Assembly: GCA_027729635.1 (NCBI GenBank)
Contig: JAQCEM010000007.1
Location: forward strand, 9,521-73,520
From: Casp-actino8 sp001510335
GTDB taxonomy: Bacteria > Actinomycetota > Acidimicrobiia > Acidimicrobiales > Ilumatobacteraceae
Length of the DNA stretch: 64,000 nt
Direction: 5' to 3'
This document shows, one piece after another, positions 41,122 through 50,030 of this stretch. The notes under the pieces were generated by a model. That model saw only the letters and a list, made by a program, of their open reading frames with translations. It did not search any database and was not told the DNA's origin. Every line of letters starts with the position of its first letter. The stretch's first letter is position 1. The position numbers and the translations under genes were made by a program.

Positions 41122-41387
41122 ATGTGGTCGGCTTTTTTCCTAAGCTTCGGCGTCATCTTCGTTGCCGAATTGGGTGACAAGACGATGTTGGCGACTATCA
41201 CGTTGGCGACCAAAGAAGGTGCATTTGGTACGTGGTTAGGATCAACTGTGGGCATGGTGGCCGCCGATGCATTGGCGATTTTGGTTGGCCGTCACTTAGG
41301 CTCGCGTCTGCCTGAAAAGACAATTCGTTACGGCGCCTCAACACTTTTGTCATCTTCGGAATTCTGTTGATTCTGCAAGGTGTTTAG
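41122..41387 (+). pseudogene. GDT1/TMEM165 (UPF0016) single-repeat membrane protein with a -1 frameshift
   Basis: The frame from ATG 41122 carries the family motif FVAELGDKTMLATITLAT and a second helix, but ends early at 41370 with an unlikely tail (LSSSEFC). In the +2 frame the sequence from 41346 goes on as FVIFGILLILQGV to a TAG at 41387, exactly the last helix of these proteins. Adding one T to the run at 41345-41348 would join them into an 88-codon gene. Either a sequencing/assembly error in the T run or a true recent frameshift. Single-domain half-size members are known, so apart from the shift the length is normal. Intact, it would export Mn2+ or Ca2+. Confidence 0.72.
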
Positions 41388-41405
41388 TTGTTTATAGAAA
41401 CTGGG

Positions 41406-42008
41406 CTAGCCGAGTAGGTCTTCGGCGGCTTGGCGAACTTGCCAGTCTCGATCTTCGAGGGCGGCTTTGAGCGCAGTCTCAACTTCGGGCGAATCAAAGG
41501 GTGCCAAAGCCAGCACTGCACGTCGGCGGATTGCGGGTTTGTCTTGGCATGCACTCAAGATGGCGGGAAGGCCTGACTCGTCACCGATTGCCCCGAGGGC
41601 CGCGACTGCGGCTTCCCGAACTAACGCATCATCATGATGAAGAACGAGACGGATTAATTCGTTGATCGTTTCGAGGCGCGCATTTTCATGTTCGCCACAC
41701 GCCCAGGCCGCCATTTCAACGACCTGATGATCGGCATCTCGAAGCGATGGGACTAAATCAAAGCCAGGAAATAATGCTGCAAGTTCAGCCACGCGAATGC
41801 GCACCCGTGAATCAACATCCCGCGAAAAAGTCTCGAGAACTTCAACAGTTAGTTGATCAATGCGTGCCATTGCACCAAGCGCGGTTTCACGAATAGAACC
41901 ATGTTCGTGCATGAGTGACTTGGTGATAAGATCGACATTTCCACTATGCCCAGCGATAACAATCGCTCGACGAAGTTCGGCGACATCGGGACTGTCAGTA
42001 GCGCTCAC
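41406..42008 (-). CDS. HEAT-repeat protein
   Basis: 200 aa, about five to six HEAT/PBS-lyase-type repeats of about 31 residues, clear in VREAAVAALGAIGDESGLPAIL, IRRRAVLALAPFDSPEVETAL and WQVRQAAEDLL. A protein-binding scaffold; partners unknown. GTG start overlaps the stop of the preceding minus-strand gene (GTGA). Confidence 0.8.
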   Translation of the reverse strand: MSATDSPDVAELRRAIVIAGHSGNVDLITKSLMHEHGSIRETALGAMARIDQLTVEVLETFSRDVDSRVRIRVAELAALFPGFDLVPSLRDADHQVVEMAAWACGEHENARLETINELIRLVLHHDDALVREAAVAALGAIGDESGLPAILSACQDKPAIRRRAVLALAPFDSPEVETALKAALEDRDWQVRQAAEDLLG

Positions 42009-42346
42009 AGTCGTGAAATGACATTCGTAACGATGAACGACAAAGCGGTGGCGATTACAATGGCCGCCACAATTCCGCCAACTAAGGCAATCGCTCCAAG
42101 ACCCGTGGCATCGAGAACCTTTCGCGCGATCGTTTCGGAGAGATCAGGTGCAGCGGTGTTCAAGGGGTTTGATTCATCTAAAAGTCGTTGATCAGACTGT
42201 CGTTGATCAGACTGTCGAGAGTGCTGTCCGGCGCGTGGCGGATGCGGAAAATTTCTGGCAGGCTTGCGCCACCCGATGACAAGAAGTGCCAACATGGCTA
42301 AGCCGGCAATGATGCCTAGGCGGGTGGAGATTTCAGTGAGTGACAC
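42005..42346 (-). CDS. Small two-helix membrane protein
   Basis: 113 aa. An N-terminal helix (IIAGLAMLALLVIGW), a polar middle containing the directly repeated QSDQR, and a C-terminal helix (LGAIALVGGIVAAIVIATALSFIV). Unknown function. Its GTG start lies inside the 5' region of the divergent PDZ-Lon gene (11-base overlap of the two annotated coding regions), so one of the two starts may be slightly off. Confidence 0.55.
   Translation of the reverse strand: MSLTEISTRLGIIAGLAMLALLVIGWRKPARNFPHPPRAGQHSRQSDQRQSDQRLLDESNPLNTAAPDLSETIARKVLDATGLGAIALVGGIVAAIVIATALSFIVTNVISRL
42186..42218. repeat. 15-bp tandem duplication
   Basis: TCGTTGATCAGACTG repeated twice without change, encoding the doubled QSDQR of the small membrane protein. 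In frame, so it does not disturb the gene. Confidence 0.8.
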
Positions 42347-43493
42347 GCAGACAGAAAAGGTAGTCGCCCAACGGGTCGTTCCACCGTCGTTACGCGCTCA
42401 AGTTGTCGCCATCCCGTTTGTGACCATCGCGTTTATCTTGATCGTGACCGTTCTTGTTGCCATGGTCTGGCCCATGCAAAGGTATGAAACAGCGCCGGGA
42501 CGGGCTGAATTCGTGGGATCGCGGCTGAGCGTTGCGGGTGACCAAGTGGTGGTGTATCCGCCTGAGCGGGGAGTCCGTTTTGTCACGGCATTAGGAACTG
42601 AACTGAACCCGCTACAAGCATTTATGGGCTGGATTGACCCATTTGTCAACGTCCTCACCTGTGAAGAGCGTTTTGGCGACTGCAATCCCACCCAAAGTCG
42701 ACAAGTTCAACTTGGAGCCATGGCCAATGCCAAGGAGATCGCGGCCTATGTGGCTTTGTCCTACCTTGGTTTTGACACAACTTTTCAAGAAGGCCCTGCT
42801 CAAGTAGCAGGTTTTGACCCCTCAGTGTGTCCAGAAGACGCTCCCCCGCAACGGGCGTGCCAGGTTCTTGCGGTAGGAGATGTGATCACTTCAATTGACG
42901 TCGGGGACGGTCCGATCGAGGTTGATGTCATATCAAAGTTGTCCGAGGCCCTCAAAAATGCCCAAGCAGGCGATATTGCCACCCTTGAGGTGACTCCGCT
43001 GACCAACAACGGACCAGGTATACCCACGAATATTGAAGTTGAATTGATTCAGAGTCCTGACGATGCCTCCCGAACGCTGATTGGCTTCAGCGCTCGAGAT
43101 ACGAGAACTGTGCAATTACCCTTCACCGTCAATTTTGATACTGATGACATTGGTGGCCCCTCGGCGGGCTTGTCGTTCACCGTGGCCCTGATTGACAGTT
43201 TGACGAAAGGCGAACTCATTCCGTCACAAGGAGTGGCAGTGACGGGGACGATTCAAGACGATGGATCAGTGGGAGCCATAGGTGCGTTGGTGCAAAAATC
43301 GATTGCGGTCAAAAAATCTGGCGCCAAAATATTCTTGGTTCCAACTGCGCAAGGCCCCGATGACATTGCTGCTGCTCAAGCCGCAGTGGGCGATGCGGTC
43401 AAAATCGTGCCGGTCGCAACCCTGGGAGAGGCCTTAGAGGCGCTTGTGAATTTCGGCGGGGAGCGCGCCGTCTCACCAGTCAAGCAGGGGTGA
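42336..43493 (+). CDS. PDZ domain-Lon-type serine protease (YlbL family)
   Basis: 385 aa. A membrane helix about residues 20-45 (VVAIPFVTIAFILIVTVLV), an extracytoplasmic PDZ domain (about 170-240, with VLAVGDVITSIDVGDGPIEV), and a Lon-type catalytic domain with Ser276 in GGPSAGLSF and Lys321 in ALVQKSIAVKKSG: the Ser-Lys dyad is complete. Such proteins act at the outer face of the membrane in envelope quality control; targets unknown. GTG start chosen. Confidence 0.85.
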   Translation: MSDTQTEKVVAQRVVPPSLRAQVVAIPFVTIAFILIVTVLVAMVWPMQRYETAPGRAEFVGSRLSVAGDQVVVYPPERGVRFVTALGTELNPLQAFMGWIDPFVNVLTCEERFGDCNPTQSRQVQLGAMANAKEIAAYVALSYLGFDTTFQEGPAQVAGFDPSVCPEDAPPQRACQVLAVGDVITSIDVGDGPIEVDVISKLSEALKNAQAGDIATLEVTPLTNNGPGIPTNIEVELIQSPDDASRTLIGFSARDTRTVQLPFTVNFDTDDIGGPSAGLSFTVALIDSLTKGELIPSQGVAVTGTIQDDGSVGAIGALVQKSIAVKKSGAKIFLVPTAQGPDDIAAAQAAVGDAVKIVPVATLGEALEALVNFGGERAVSPVKQG

Positions 43494-43564
43494 AGTGACA
43501 AGCATTTTGGGTAAAACCCCTGATTGCCACCCTTTATCCACAGATATTTCGTACTCTTTGCTGA

Positions 43565-45523
43565 ATGGCTATCTCTTTTTCGCGACCCGACCCCTCGTCG
43601 CCGACCGCCGTCGCTGGCGCCACCTTTCCCTCGTCTCGCCGTGGCTTTGACCAGAACGAAGTTCGCGACTTTTTGCGGATGGTTTCGGCTGAACTATCGC
43701 GGCAGCAAGAACGCATCACTTTTCTTGAGCGCGAACTACTGAATTCTCAGCAAGCCCTACCGACACCGCCGGTCGAACTGAATGAAGAAACGATCACCGA
43801 ACTTCTGGGCGAAGAAACTGCCCGCATTGTTCACGCTGCTCGCGAAGCAGCAAGCAAGATCAAGGTTCGGTCAGAAGAAACCGCAACGCGCCTGGTGCGC
43901 GAAGCCACCGATGAGGCCGCTCGAATTCGGGAAGATGCCGAACTTGAAGCAGCTCGTGTTCGACAAGATGCCACGTCAGATGCTGAAGCCGAGATTTTGA
44001 TGGCTAAGCAACAGGGTCGCGACATGGTGAATGAAGCACGCGCTTATCGCGAACGTGTCTTGGCCGATGTTGCACGCCGTCGTGAATTGGCACGCGAGCA
44101 AATTGAAGATTTGATGCACGGTCGTGACCGTATTGTGCAGGTATTTGATCGTGCGCGCATCGCTACCGAAGACGTGTTGCGCGAACTTGATGATGTAGCT
44201 GAAGAACCAAGCGAATTTGTGAATCTCGCCCCGACAACTGGTCCAATTCCCATCATTGTTCAGGCCGATGAAATTGAAGCCCGTGAAGCAGTGCGCCCCG
44301 CAATTTCATCAGCGCCGGCCTTTGCCCCGTACGATCAGGACGAAGATGTTGCGGTGATGGACGCCGAAGTGGTGATTGATCGCTCTGCATTGATTGAAGA
44401 TGTTGTCGTAACCAAACATACAGTGACCGAACAAATCATTGTTGAAGAAAAAGTTGTTGACGTGGCAGCAGTTGCTGATGTTTTGGTCATTGAAGATGAA
44501 GCCCCCATCGCACCAGTCGTTGAATTGGTAGTTGAGGCTCCTGTTTCAAATGTTGTACCTCTATTTGCTCGTCAGGAAACACCAGCAGTCGTCAAAAATG
44601 CCGTTGATATTGATAGCGAGTTAGACGATGACGCGGATGATGAGAATGACCCTCGGCTTGTCATCGTTGAACAAAAGGCCAAGGTAGTTGTACCGCCAGC
44701 CGATGACATCTTTGCCAAGTTGCGCCGCTCTGGCGCCGAGTCGGTTGCCAAAGAAGTCGCAACGACCCAAGTGAAAAAGACTGAGCCGAAAAAGAAGGCA
44801 GTCGACAAAGTTGTTGAACCGATCGTAGAAACCGTTGTGGTATCAGAAGTTGAAGAGGTTGCGGTTGCAACTCCGTTTGAACTTCGAGATGCTGCTTTGG
44901 CTCCCGTGATTGCGGCAATGTCGCGCAAGTTGAAGCGTGTTCTTGCTGATGAACAAAATGAAGTTCTTGATATTTTGCGTGGGAAGCTTTCGGTGAAAAC
45001 GCTTGACGCAATTGTTGGTCCCAAAGCCGATCATTCAGCGCGCACGATCGAAGCGCTTGAGGCTTCATTGAAAGCGGGAGCTTTGGCTGGCGCAAAGTCT
45101 TTGTCTGATGCTTCTGATAAAGAACTTCAGAAAATGGTTGCTACTCAAATCGCAGCAATCAACGAATACCTCATCGCTACGGTGGTCGTGCCTTTGCGTG
45201 AACGTTTAAGTCGCAGCATTTCACAAGCATCGGGTGACAACGCCGAACTCACTTCGCTTGTTCGTGTGGTTTATCGCGAGTGGAAGAATCAGCATGTTGA
45301 CACTCAGGTTGACAATATTGCACAGACTTCGTTTGGGCGCGGTGCCTTTGCTGCGCTGACCCCTGGTATGAAAGTTTGCTGGAAGGTTGATCCGGATGGT
45401 CCAGCCTGTGCGGACGCGGAAGATAACTCGCTTGCGGGATTTGTGAGCGCTGGTGAGGCTTTCCCCACTGGGCACACACATGCGCCAGCGCATGCTGGTT
45501 GCCGCTGTGCACTTGCCCGTTAA
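43565..45523 (+). CDS. DivIVA/Wag31-like coiled-coil protein with MuF-like Cys/His C-terminal domain
   Basis: 652 aa. The N terminus holds the DivIVA membrane-binding signature FPSSRRGFDQNEVRDFLRMV, then a long Glu/Ala/Arg coiled coil (about residues 40-220), an acidic Val-rich disordered middle (220-440), a helical part (440-590), and a C-terminal Cys/His module: Cys605, Cys615, GHTHAPAHAGCRC (His637, 639, 643, Cys646, 648). That last motif resembles the end of phage MuF head-morphogenesis domains (PPxHPxCRC) and may bind zinc. Expected at cell poles or septa as a scaffold of wall growth. Ordinary DivIVA proteins of actinobacteria are about half as long. Confidence 0.75.
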   Translation: MAISFSRPDPSSPTAVAGATFPSSRRGFDQNEVRDFLRMVSAELSRQQERITFLERELLNSQQALPTPPVELNEETITELLGEETARIVHAAREAASKIKVRSEETATRLVREATDEAARIREDAELEAARVRQDATSDAEAEILMAKQQGRDMVNEARAYRERVLADVARRRELAREQIEDLMHGRDRIVQVFDRARIATEDVLRELDDVAEEPSEFVNLAPTTGPIPIIVQADEIEAREAVRPAISSAPAFAPYDQDEDVAVMDAEVVIDRSALIEDVVVTKHTVTEQIIVEEKVVDVAAVADVLVIEDEAPIAPVVELVVEAPVSNVVPLFARQETPAVVKNAVDIDSELDDDADDENDPRLVIVEQKAKVVVPPADDIFAKLRRSGAESVAKEVATTQVKKTEPKKKAVDKVVEPIVETVVVSEVEEVAVATPFELRDAALAPVIAAMSRKLKRVLADEQNEVLDILRGKLSVKTLDAIVGPKADHSARTIEALEASLKAGALAGAKSLSDASDKELQKMVATQIAAINEYLIATVVVPLRERLSRSISQASGDNAELTSLVRVVYREWKNQHVDTQVDNIAQTSFGRGAFAALTPGMKVCWKVDPDGPACADAEDNSLAGFVSAGEAFPTGHTHAPAHAGCRCALAR

Positions 45524-45541
45524 CACAACTAGTCTCAGTGT

Positions 45542-48517
45542 GTGAAACCTTCTTCGGACCTGCCCCGTAGCCCGCGCCGACCCAGAAACCCCAATCGTCC
45601 CGCCTGGGTATCAAAGGGTCGAATCGCCCTCTTTGTGGTTGCTGCGCTGATTCTGATTCTGTTTTTGTCGGCTCGAACACTGGCGAACTTCTATGTTGAC
45701 TTGTTGTGGTTCCGCTCGGTTGAGCGAGGAAACGTTTTTTGGACCAGCCTTCGGTCCAAGGTTTTCCTCGGTGCGGTTTTCAGCGTCGCATTCGCGATTG
45801 TCTCGTTTATTAGCTTGACATTGGCCGAGCGATTGTCGCCGAAGGAACTTTCAAGTGGGCCCGAACGCGAAGTAGTTGAGCGATTCAAAATGATCGTCGG
45901 CCGAAGGACGCGTTTATTGCGTATCGCCGTTTCAGTTTTGTTTGGTTTGTTAGTTGGTCTGCCAGCAATGGCGCAGTGGCAAGACTGGTTGCTATTCAAA
46001 AATTCGCAATCGTTCGGAACGAGTGACCCACTATTTGGAGTAGATGTGGGGTTCTACGTTTTCCGACTCCCGTTCTTGACCTTCTTAGTTGATTGGGCAT
46101 TTGCTGCGGTAGTGATGATCACCCTTCTGACTGTGGTGATGCATTTCTTGAATGGATCTATTCGTGTACAAACAGCAGGCGATCGAATTTCTAAAGGCGC
46201 GCGTATTCATCTGAGTGTTATGTTTGCGATTCTTGCGCTGGTAAAGGCAGCCGATTATTGGCTGCAGCGTTTTGAATTAACAGTTTCCAGTCGAGGTGTC
46301 GTGCAGGGCGCGACATACACAGATGTCAATGCTCAACTTCCTGCGATCAATTTGTTGATTTTGGTTAGCTTGCTGGTTGCCGCTCTTTTCTTGGCCGGAA
46401 TTCGATTTGGTGGTTGGCGACTACCTCTTTTATCAATGGCTTTGTGGGCAGTTGTGGCGATCGTTGCCGGCACGGTCTATCCAGCGGTCATTCAACGTTT
46501 TGTCGTGCAGCCAAACGTGACGACTCGCGAGTCTGATTACATCGGACGCAATATCACAGCAACACGTGCGGCGATGGGTATAGATAAAGTTGAAACAATC
46601 TCGCTTGAGTCTGGCTTTGTCTCTGATGCTGAGGTAGCCCAAGAAACTGCTCCGTTGGCTGACGCGCGGTTGCTTGATGTTTCTGAGATGAGAGATCGTT
46701 ACTCGCTTGACCAAGGGCTTTTTGCGTTCTACTCAATTAATGATCTAGACGTCGATCGATATGAGGTGAATGGCCGGACACAACAAACCATGGTCGCGGC
46801 GCGCGAACTTAACCCGGACGGTATTCCTAATAAAACCTGGGTGTCAAAGCATTTGATTTACACCCATGGTTGTGGAGTGGTAGCAGCAAGTGCATCGCAA
46901 ATCACTTCTGATGGTCGCCCGATTTATCAAGAAATCGCTACTGATAAGCCCCAGTTGTATGTTGGTACTCAGCAGCCTGGCTACGCGATCGTCAAAACCA
47001 AGCAGGTTGAACAGGCGTGCCCGAACACCGAAGCAAAGTCTTACGATGGCTCTGGCGGAATCACCCTTGATACGGCTGCCAAGAAGCTGGCCTTTGCCAT
47101 TCATTTCGGTGAGTTCAACTTATTTGGTTCAAGTTTGATTACTGACGAATCACGTCTCATTGATGTTCGTGATGTCAGAGACCGTGTATCAAAGGTGGCT
47201 CCTTTCTTGCACCTTGATGCTGATCCATACCCAGTTGTTGATGGTGGCAAAGTTTTTTGGGTGATCGATGCATTCACGACAACATCGCGCTACCCCTACG
47301 CTCAACAAGCGAATACTGACAACCTCACTGCGGGTTCAGGGTTAAAGCACAACTTCAATTACGTCCGCAACAGTGTGAAGGCAGTCGTCAATGCCTATGA
47401 CGGTTCGGTGGTGTTGTATGCCGTTGATCCGACTGACCCCGTTTTGGTGGCCTGGTCTAAAGCATTCCCTGGACTCTTCACTTCTGCCGATCAAGTGCCG
47501 GCCAGTTTGCGGACTCACTTCCGTTATCCCGAAGATTTGTTCAGGGTGCAAACCAATCTTTACGGTCGCTATCAGTTCACTGAGGTCGACGAATTCTTTA
47601 GTCGTGATTCGGCATGGAGCGTGGCGCAAGCAGCACAACGTGAACCCGAAGTTGGAGTTTCCACCGCGGGTGATGTCACAACAGGTGTCGGCGCAACTTC
47701 GCAGGCCGACACGGGGAATGTCGCCGACGCGAATGTTGCACGTTTTGAGCCCTATTACACGCTGTTCCATAATCCCGACTCAGTGGGTTCGACAGCCGCT
47801 CCGATTTTTTCTTTGATCCGCCCGTTTGTTCCGTTCTCCTCTGACGACACTCGAAAAGAATTGCGTGCCTTTATGGTGGTGTCGAGCGATCCCGAAACCT
47901 ACGGACAATTGAAGGTGTACAAGTATGAGGGATCTTTGCCGGCTGGACCCGCAACAGTTTCAGCGGAGCTCAGCAGTAACCCCAACATCTCGCCAGTGAT
48001 TACTCTTCTTGACCAGCGTGGTTCGAGAGTCATTCTTGGTCAGTTGCAAGTCATTCCCGTTGGGAAAGGCCTGATTTGGGTGCAGCCGTTGTATGTGCGT
48101 CCTGATGACTCTGGATCAAAACAAGTTTTCGTACGTCGAGTTTTGGCGTGGTATAACGGCGAATCAGTGATCGGTGACACATTGTCTGAGGCAATTAATC
48201 GTCTGTTCCCGAGAGCCAATGTGGACCTTGGTGAAGTTGTTGGTGATTCAGGCAGTTCAGAAACTGATACTGACACCAATACCGGAACCGACCCCGGAAC
48301 TGATACTGGTACTGACACTGATACTGGTACTGACACTGGTACCGGAACTGATACTGGCTCAACATCAACTGACCCAGCCACATTGCTCGAAGAAGCTCAG
48401 ATATTGTTCAACGAAGCAGACGCGTCATTGCGTGATGGTGATCTTGGCACGTATCAGAACAAAGTTGACGAGGCCCAAGACCTCATCGCTCAGGCATTGG
48501 CGCAACTTGGTAGTTGA
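45542..48517 (+). CDS. UPF0182 family large membrane protein
   Basis: 991 aa. Seven or so N-terminal membrane helices (about residues 25-330) and a very large extracellular domain with the family segments LWFRSVERGNVFWTSL, VQPNVTTRESDYIGRNITATR, and FHYPEDLF-like HFRYPEDLFRVQTNLYGRYQ. The C-terminal 120 residues are a (TDTG)n acidic low-complexity linker and a final helical segment (LLEEAQILFNEADASLRDGDL). Function of UPF0182 is not known. GTG start 18 bases after the DivIVA-like gene: likely one operon. Confidence 0.92.
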   Translation: MKPSSDLPRSPRRPRNPNRPAWVSKGRIALFVVAALILILFLSARTLANFYVDLLWFRSVERGNVFWTSLRSKVFLGAVFSVAFAIVSFISLTLAERLSPKELSSGPEREVVERFKMIVGRRTRLLRIAVSVLFGLLVGLPAMAQWQDWLLFKNSQSFGTSDPLFGVDVGFYVFRLPFLTFLVDWAFAAVVMITLLTVVMHFLNGSIRVQTAGDRISKGARIHLSVMFAILALVKAADYWLQRFELTVSSRGVVQGATYTDVNAQLPAINLLILVSLLVAALFLAGIRFGGWRLPLLSMALWAVVAIVAGTVYPAVIQRFVVQPNVTTRESDYIGRNITATRAAMGIDKVETISLESGFVSDAEVAQETAPLADARLLDVSEMRDRYSLDQGLFAFYSINDLDVDRYEVNGRTQQTMVAARELNPDGIPNKTWVSKHLIYTHGCGVVAASASQITSDGRPIYQEIATDKPQLYVGTQQPGYAIVKTKQVEQACPNTEAKSYDGSGGITLDTAAKKLAFAIHFGEFNLFGSSLITDESRLIDVRDVRDRVSKVAPFLHLDADPYPVVDGGKVFWVIDAFTTTSRYPYAQQANTDNLTAGSGLKHNFNYVRNSVKAVVNAYDGSVVLYAVDPTDPVLVAWSKAFPGLFTSADQVPASLRTHFRYPEDLFRVQTNLYGRYQFTEVDEFFSRDSAWSVAQAAQREPEVGVSTAGDVTTGVGATSQADTGNVADANVARFEPYYTLFHNPDSVGSTAAPIFSLIRPFVPFSSDDTRKELRAFMVVSSDPETYGQLKVYKYEGSLPAGPATVSAELSSNPNISPVITLLDQRGSRVILGQLQVIPVGKGLIWVQPLYVRPDDSGSKQVFVRRVLAWYNGESVIGDTLSEAINRLFPRANVDLGEVVGDSGSSETDTDTNTGTDPGTDTGTDTDTGTDTGTGTDTGSTSTDPATLLEEAQILFNEADASLRDGDLGTYQNKVDEAQDLIAQALAQLGS
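48262..48358 (+). repeat. Low-complexity (ACTGAT/ACTGGT)n tract
   Basis: 6- and 18-base periodic units of the kind ACTGATACTGGTACTGACAC encode the Thr/Asp/Gly linker of the UPF0182 protein. Prone to length change; may be a flexible stalk. Confidence 0.85.
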
Positions 48518-48522
48518 GCTGA

Positions 48523-48888
48523 TTAGCGTTTTTTGTTGATCAACTCGGCAACTTCGGCCAAGTCTTGGCGGAAGGCAATCTGATAGCGAGCCTGTTCGTT
48601 GGCTAAATGTACTTGGTCGGCATTAGCCGTATCGGCACGTTCACCTAAAGCATCAATGTCGCTGGAGAGTTCGCCCAACTGATGCGTAACTTCGGTTCCC
48701 ACTTGAGTGACGCGCGCGTTCAGGCTGATGATCTTGCCATCAACTTCTTCAAGGCGTCGCGATTGTTCAGAGTCGACTGCATTGATGGACGCTAATTCGG
48801 CGCGTAGTTGAGCAAGTTGCTCGCGTAGTTCGGCAACTTCAGCCGGATCTACCAGAGGAGTCTTTGGTGTGCGCTTAAACAATCCCAT
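48523..48888 (-). CDS. Small coiled-coil protein
   Basis: 121 aa. After a basic start (MGLFKRTPKTP) nearly all of it is heptad-patterned helix (VAELREQLAQLRAELASINA, then VTQVGTEVTHQLGELSSDID). No membrane helix. Probably forms dimers or trimers. Function unknown. It converges with the UPF0182 gene. Confidence 0.7.
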   Translation of the reverse strand: MGLFKRTPKTPLVDPAEVAELREQLAQLRAELASINAVDSEQSRRLEEVDGKIISLNARVTQVGTEVTHQLGELSSDIDALGERADTANADQVHLANEQARYQIAFRQDLAEVAELINKKR

Positions 48889-49008
48889 GCCTGATCTACC
48901 GTACTTCTCTCGTGAGTTGTATGAGGTGATTTTCTACCTGATTGGGGATGCAATTGTGAACACGGCTCATGCTCCGTTGTTATTACAAATACCACCTACT
49001 ATCAAGTC

Positions 49009-49734
49009 ATGAAATGCATCGCGGTCGTCATGGCCATGGCCTCTGAAGCCTCGCCAATATTGACGCAACTTGGTGCTCAGGCGATTCCGGCTGTTCCTTT
49101 GATGCCTTTCAAATTTTTTGAAGCGAACCGCAACGGTTGTCGAGTGATTATTTCGGTCAATGGACGCGACAAGCGACATGGAGTTGATTCGATCGGAACT
49201 GAGGCGGCAGCACTCAATACGTACTTTGTTGCCGATCGCTACAACCCCGACTTGTTGATTACTGCCGGAACCGCAGGTGGTTGGATGCATCAAGGTGCGG
49301 AGATTGGTGACGTGTTCGTGAGCGATCAGAAGTTTGTCCACCACGACCGTCGTATCGCGATGCCAGGATTTGATGAGTACGGAATTGGTTCGTATCCGGC
49401 GGTACCCGCGGCAGGACTTGCCCAAGCGTTGAATCTCAAATTGGGCATCGTCACTACGAGTAACTCATTGGATGAAAACGACGATGATCGACGTTTGATA
49501 GCGGCCAATGGGGGAGCAGTGAAAGAAATGGAAGCCGCCGCGGTGGCCTACGTCGGCGAAATGATGGCGATTCCGGTCATGGGCTTGAAGGCGATTACTG
49601 ATCTGGTTGACCATCACACTGCGACAGCCGATCAGTTCAATGCGAATTTGCTGATGGCTTCTCGCCGCTTGGCCGAAAAGTTGGTGCAAGTCATTGATTT
49701 TTGCACTCCACGGTCGATTGCTGACCTCGCGTAA
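49009..49734 (+). CDS. Nucleosidase, 5'-methylthioadenosine/S-adenosylhomocysteine nucleosidase-like
   Basis: 241-aa PNP/UDP phosphorylase superfamily protein. The early strand IAVVMAMASEASPIL, the glycine motif LLITAGTAGGWMHQGAEIGDVFV, the ribose-binding VKEMEAAAVAYVGE and the catalytic-Asp segment ITDLVDH match adenosylhomocysteine/methylthioadenosine nucleosidases. It is longer in the first third than E. coli MtnN and nearer to plant-type enzymes. It would salvage methylthioadenosine or cleave adenosylhomocysteine. Confidence 0.82.
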   Translation: MKCIAVVMAMASEASPILTQLGAQAIPAVPLMPFKFFEANRNGCRVIISVNGRDKRHGVDSIGTEAAALNTYFVADRYNPDLLITAGTAGGWMHQGAEIGDVFVSDQKFVHHDRRIAMPGFDEYGIGSYPAVPAAGLAQALNLKLGIVTTSNSLDENDDDRRLIAANGGAVKEMEAAAVAYVGEMMAIPVMGLKAITDLVDHHTATADQFNANLLMASRRLAEKLVQVIDFCTPRSIADLA

Positions 49735-49794
49735 GGCTGAATAAAGGCGAGCGTTGCCGATAACGCCCTCTGCCCGTACACTTCAGGTTTCCGC

Positions 49795-49870
<76 letters not shown>

Positions 49871-49871
<1 letters not shown>

Positions 49872-49912
49872 AATAAAAATTGGCCGCCCCTTGGGGCGGC
49901 CAATTTTTATTT
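49871..49912. terminator. Strong bidirectional intrinsic terminator after tRNA-fMet
   Basis: Perfect 20-bp stem with a TT loop. The core TGGCCGCCCC/GGGGCGGCCA is flanked by AAATAAAAAT and ATTTTTATTT, so a GC hairpin is followed by T-rich sequence in both directions. It would end the tRNA transcript and protect it from antisense reading from the esterase side. Confidence 0.93.
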
Positions 49913-49937
49913 GATCGGGGTTTGCGATTTGGGAGGA

Positions 49938-50030
49938 GCGAAGCGACGGTTCCTCTCCCCGTAGTGAAGGTGTGTGCGAAGCGACGGTTCCTCTCCCCGT
50001 AGTGAAGGTGTGTGCGAAGCGACGGTTCCT
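49938..50030. repeat. 38-bp direct tandem repeat, 2.4 copies
   Basis: Identical units start at 49938, 49976 and 50014 (the third is cut after 17 bases) and begin GCGAAGCGACGGTTCC. The last unit ends on the first base of the TAA stop of the esterase gene. Each full unit contains TCCTCTCCCCG, also present at the 3' end of the neighbouring tRNA. Confidence 0.9.

Noticed and set aside
41122..41420. UGA at 41368-41370 in the GDT1-like gene as a second Sec codon (EFC-U-FC)
   Set aside because: The frame after the UGA is not a membrane helix, whereas another frame gives the exact last helix of the family; no SECIS-like stem follows.
49938..50030. CRISPR array
   Set aside because: The 38-bp units are joined directly without spacers and number only 2.4.
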